Below are positions 62,772 through 64,000 of a stretch of DNA of 64,000 bases, piece after piece. The DNA is from Desulfoluna limicola. GTDB taxonomy: Bacteria; Desulfobacterota; Desulfobacteria; Desulfobacterales; Desulfolunaceae. The stretch is from contig NZ_AP024488.1 in the NCBI RefSeq assembly GCF_021654575.1, positions 1,364,001-1,428,000 on the forward strand. The letters are read 5' to 3'. Position 1 is the stretch's first letter, and each line of letters opens with the position of its first letter. The notes under the pieces are model-generated. The model worked only from the letters and a program-made list of their open reading frames with translations. It was not told where the DNA came from and ran no database searches. Made by a program: the position numbers and the translations under genes.

Positions 62772-63497
62772 TTATTCACGGGTTGTGACTTCTATTATAC
62801 CACCCAGTGTCGCCTGGGTGGTGGGGCCCTGAGAAAATTGCAGGTAATGCTTATCGGAGTTGGATGCATCGGGTTGGTTCAGCAGGCCCACGTCATAGCT
62901 GTGTGAGGTGTGATGGATCTCAAAAGTCGGCATACCAACGACAATGCCTTCTACGTGGGTCGAAGAAAGGCCCAAGTTCAAGGCCTTGTTGTTATAGGTA
63001 AGCATCTCGGAAAGGATAGGGCAGCGACCTTCGGTGATGGTCATGTAATGGGTTATAAACAGATCTTCAATACCTGTTTCAGGGTTGACAGTGTTGACAT
63101 ATCTATAGGACACACCTGTCAATGCCTGAGACTCGGGTGAGGTTTCGCCGTAGGAGGAGACCAGGCCAGAGTTTTGACCCGAAGTTGCGTCAGTGCCCGT
63201 CAGTGACTGAAGAATTGATGAGAACATATCCCCTGTGAAGCCTACCCCAGTATTACCCAGTATGTCCGATACGCCTCCATCCCAACTTGTTTGCATGATT
63301 TCTGACGTTCGGCCGTTGGTGATGGCGCTGATATATATTTTGGTTTGCTCCACCACTGCTTGTGCTTCATCACTCATTCCGGCTTGCCCGGTCAGGAACT
63401 TGAGAGCGTGATCGGAGATGGCCCTCATTGCCGAGGCGGAAGCCGGGGCGAATGCGAGCATGACGCCGAGGAAAAGTGCAACAAGAGACTTTTTCAT
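62772..63497 (-). CDS. FilA-like small secreted protein (paralogue 4)
   Basis: Exported protein of 241 residues with a signal peptide (SLVALFLGVMLAFAPASASA) and the related motif HALKFLTGQAGMSDEA. The C-terminal part, VVGMPTFEIHHTSHSYDVGL, parallels the LPTLEIVTEADSYYVGI segment of paralogue 3. The start at ATG 63497 has AAGAGGAG before it; an in-frame upstream ATG at 63527 lacks a ribosome site. It is the outermost member of the Fil-like cluster, separated from the rest by the RAYT gene. Confidence 0.83.
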   Translation of the reverse strand: MKKSLVALFLGVMLAFAPASASAMRAISDHALKFLTGQAGMSDEAQAVVEQTKIYISAITNGRTSEIMQTSWDGGVSDILGNTGVGFTGDMFSSILQSLTGTDATSGQNSGLVSSYGETSPESQALTGVSYRYVNTVNPETGIEDLFITHYMTITEGRCPILSEMLTYNNKALNLGLSSTHVEGIVVGMPTFEIHHTSHSYDVGLLNQPDASNSDKHYLQFSQGPTTQATLGGIIEVTTRE

Positions 63498-64000
63498 CTG
63501 AATCTCCTCTTGAATCGTACTTATCATGGATAAGGATGAAGAATTTGGAGCGCTGGACCGCTCCCATGCTGTGCTTCAGGTAAGACGTGCGACGATCGGG
63601 ATGGCATCGGCGACTGATGGCCGGAGTGTTCCGGACGGTATAAAAATAACCAAATCAATCGAACCGTTTATTTTGGATTGATTCTATTTGCTTAGCACAG
63701 TGGGTATGCTTGGGCAAGGTGTAAATACCTATAAATCCAGCATTAGAGTATTGTCAGCCAGTGCTCATTGTAAAAAATGTAAACGTCGTTCAGGGGGCGA
63801 TATTTTTCGGGCATGGTGTCTGCATTGGTACCGAAATAACAGTTTAGAACCTGATTACCATCTAATCTCAGCTACCACCCAGAGTATTGATGCCCACAGT
63901 ATGGTGGCTTGTGGAAAACGTTCTTCGTGCTCGGTTCTTAGTTCATGGTTCGAGGAGCCGTTGCACTCCATCAGTTATAAAAAAAACATGCGCTGGTTGC
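63498..64000. other. Gene-free end of window
   Basis: Upstream region of the gene at 63497. It contains a TGCTTGGTT-family repeat piece around 63918-63985 (GTTCTTAGTTCATGGTTCGAG). No gene is seen. Confidence 0.45.

Noticed and set aside
1-64000. tRNA or rRNA genes
   Set aside because: No cloverleaf with a GTTCGAATC-type arm or rRNA sequence was recognised by reading; a tRNAscan run would be decisive.

Overview
The window looks like part of the chromosome of an anaerobic, probably sulfate-reducing or fermenting Desulfobacterota ("deltaproteobacterial") bacterium. This is inferred from the CutC-type glycyl radical enzyme with Desulfovibrio-like residue numbering, the c-di-GMP riboswitch style, the periplasmic and outer-membrane gene content and the GC-rich coding. 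No rRNA or tRNA gene was seen, so the taxonomy is an inference.

Bases 1-40174 form one very large bacterial microcompartment (BMC) superlocus that joins two pathways ending in acetaldehyde. The ethanolamine branch has a periplasmic HAD phosphatase (3688), EutB, EutC and EutA (5238-9501), EutT (26599), and EutS, EutP and EutV (38737-40174). The choline branch is a MerR-controlled operon with a DMT-type transporter (15369), a tandem-BMC shell protein, an aldehyde dehydrogenase homologue, CutC, CutD, EutQ, a BMC protein with a C-terminal extension, a second aldehyde dehydrogenase, a BMC-H protein, EutT, PduL, EutJ, a Eut-associated protein, EutN, a PduT-like shell protein and another BMC-H protein (17487-30883). 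Both substrates would give acetaldehyde, which is converted to acetyl-CoA, acetyl phosphate and ethanol by shared core enzymes (aldehyde dehydrogenase, PduL, iron alcohol dehydrogenase), with electron transfer by PduS/PduT. A chemoreceptor (10454) lies between the branches.

A module of alcohol dehydrogenase, PduS and PduT (Pdu order Q-S-T) is present twice, at 1-3571 and 31777-35490. One copy leads into eutBCA. The other leads into a second glycyl radical enzyme (35735) that resembles CutC but lacks its N-terminal targeting extension and has Phe where CutC has Tyr506. Three copies of a three-stem RNA-like element follow the Q-S-T copies and precede eutS.

Bases 40175-45300 hold a secreted alkaline phosphatase, a YibE/F membrane protein and many interspersed repeats. 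Intergenic DNA throughout 1-45 kb is packed with palindromic elements: inverted GCCTCCGGC/GCCGGAGGC borders, hairpins with a constant core and variable but complementary arms, and REPIN-like doublets starting with GTAG. A RAYT transposase of the kind that mobilises REPINs is at 62084.

Bases 45258-63497 are almost entirely minus strand and encode a cell-envelope system resembling the Acinetobacter 'Fil' putative pilus cluster. It contains four small secreted proteins sharing a K-x-A-T-x-Q-x-G-like motif after the signal peptide, a C39 peptidase, three outer-membrane barrels including a FadL homologue, a PD40 propeller, an LVIVD-type propeller and a large MopE/DUF1566 lipoprotein. A probable GEMM-I c-di-GMP riboswitch lies upstream of one of the small proteins.
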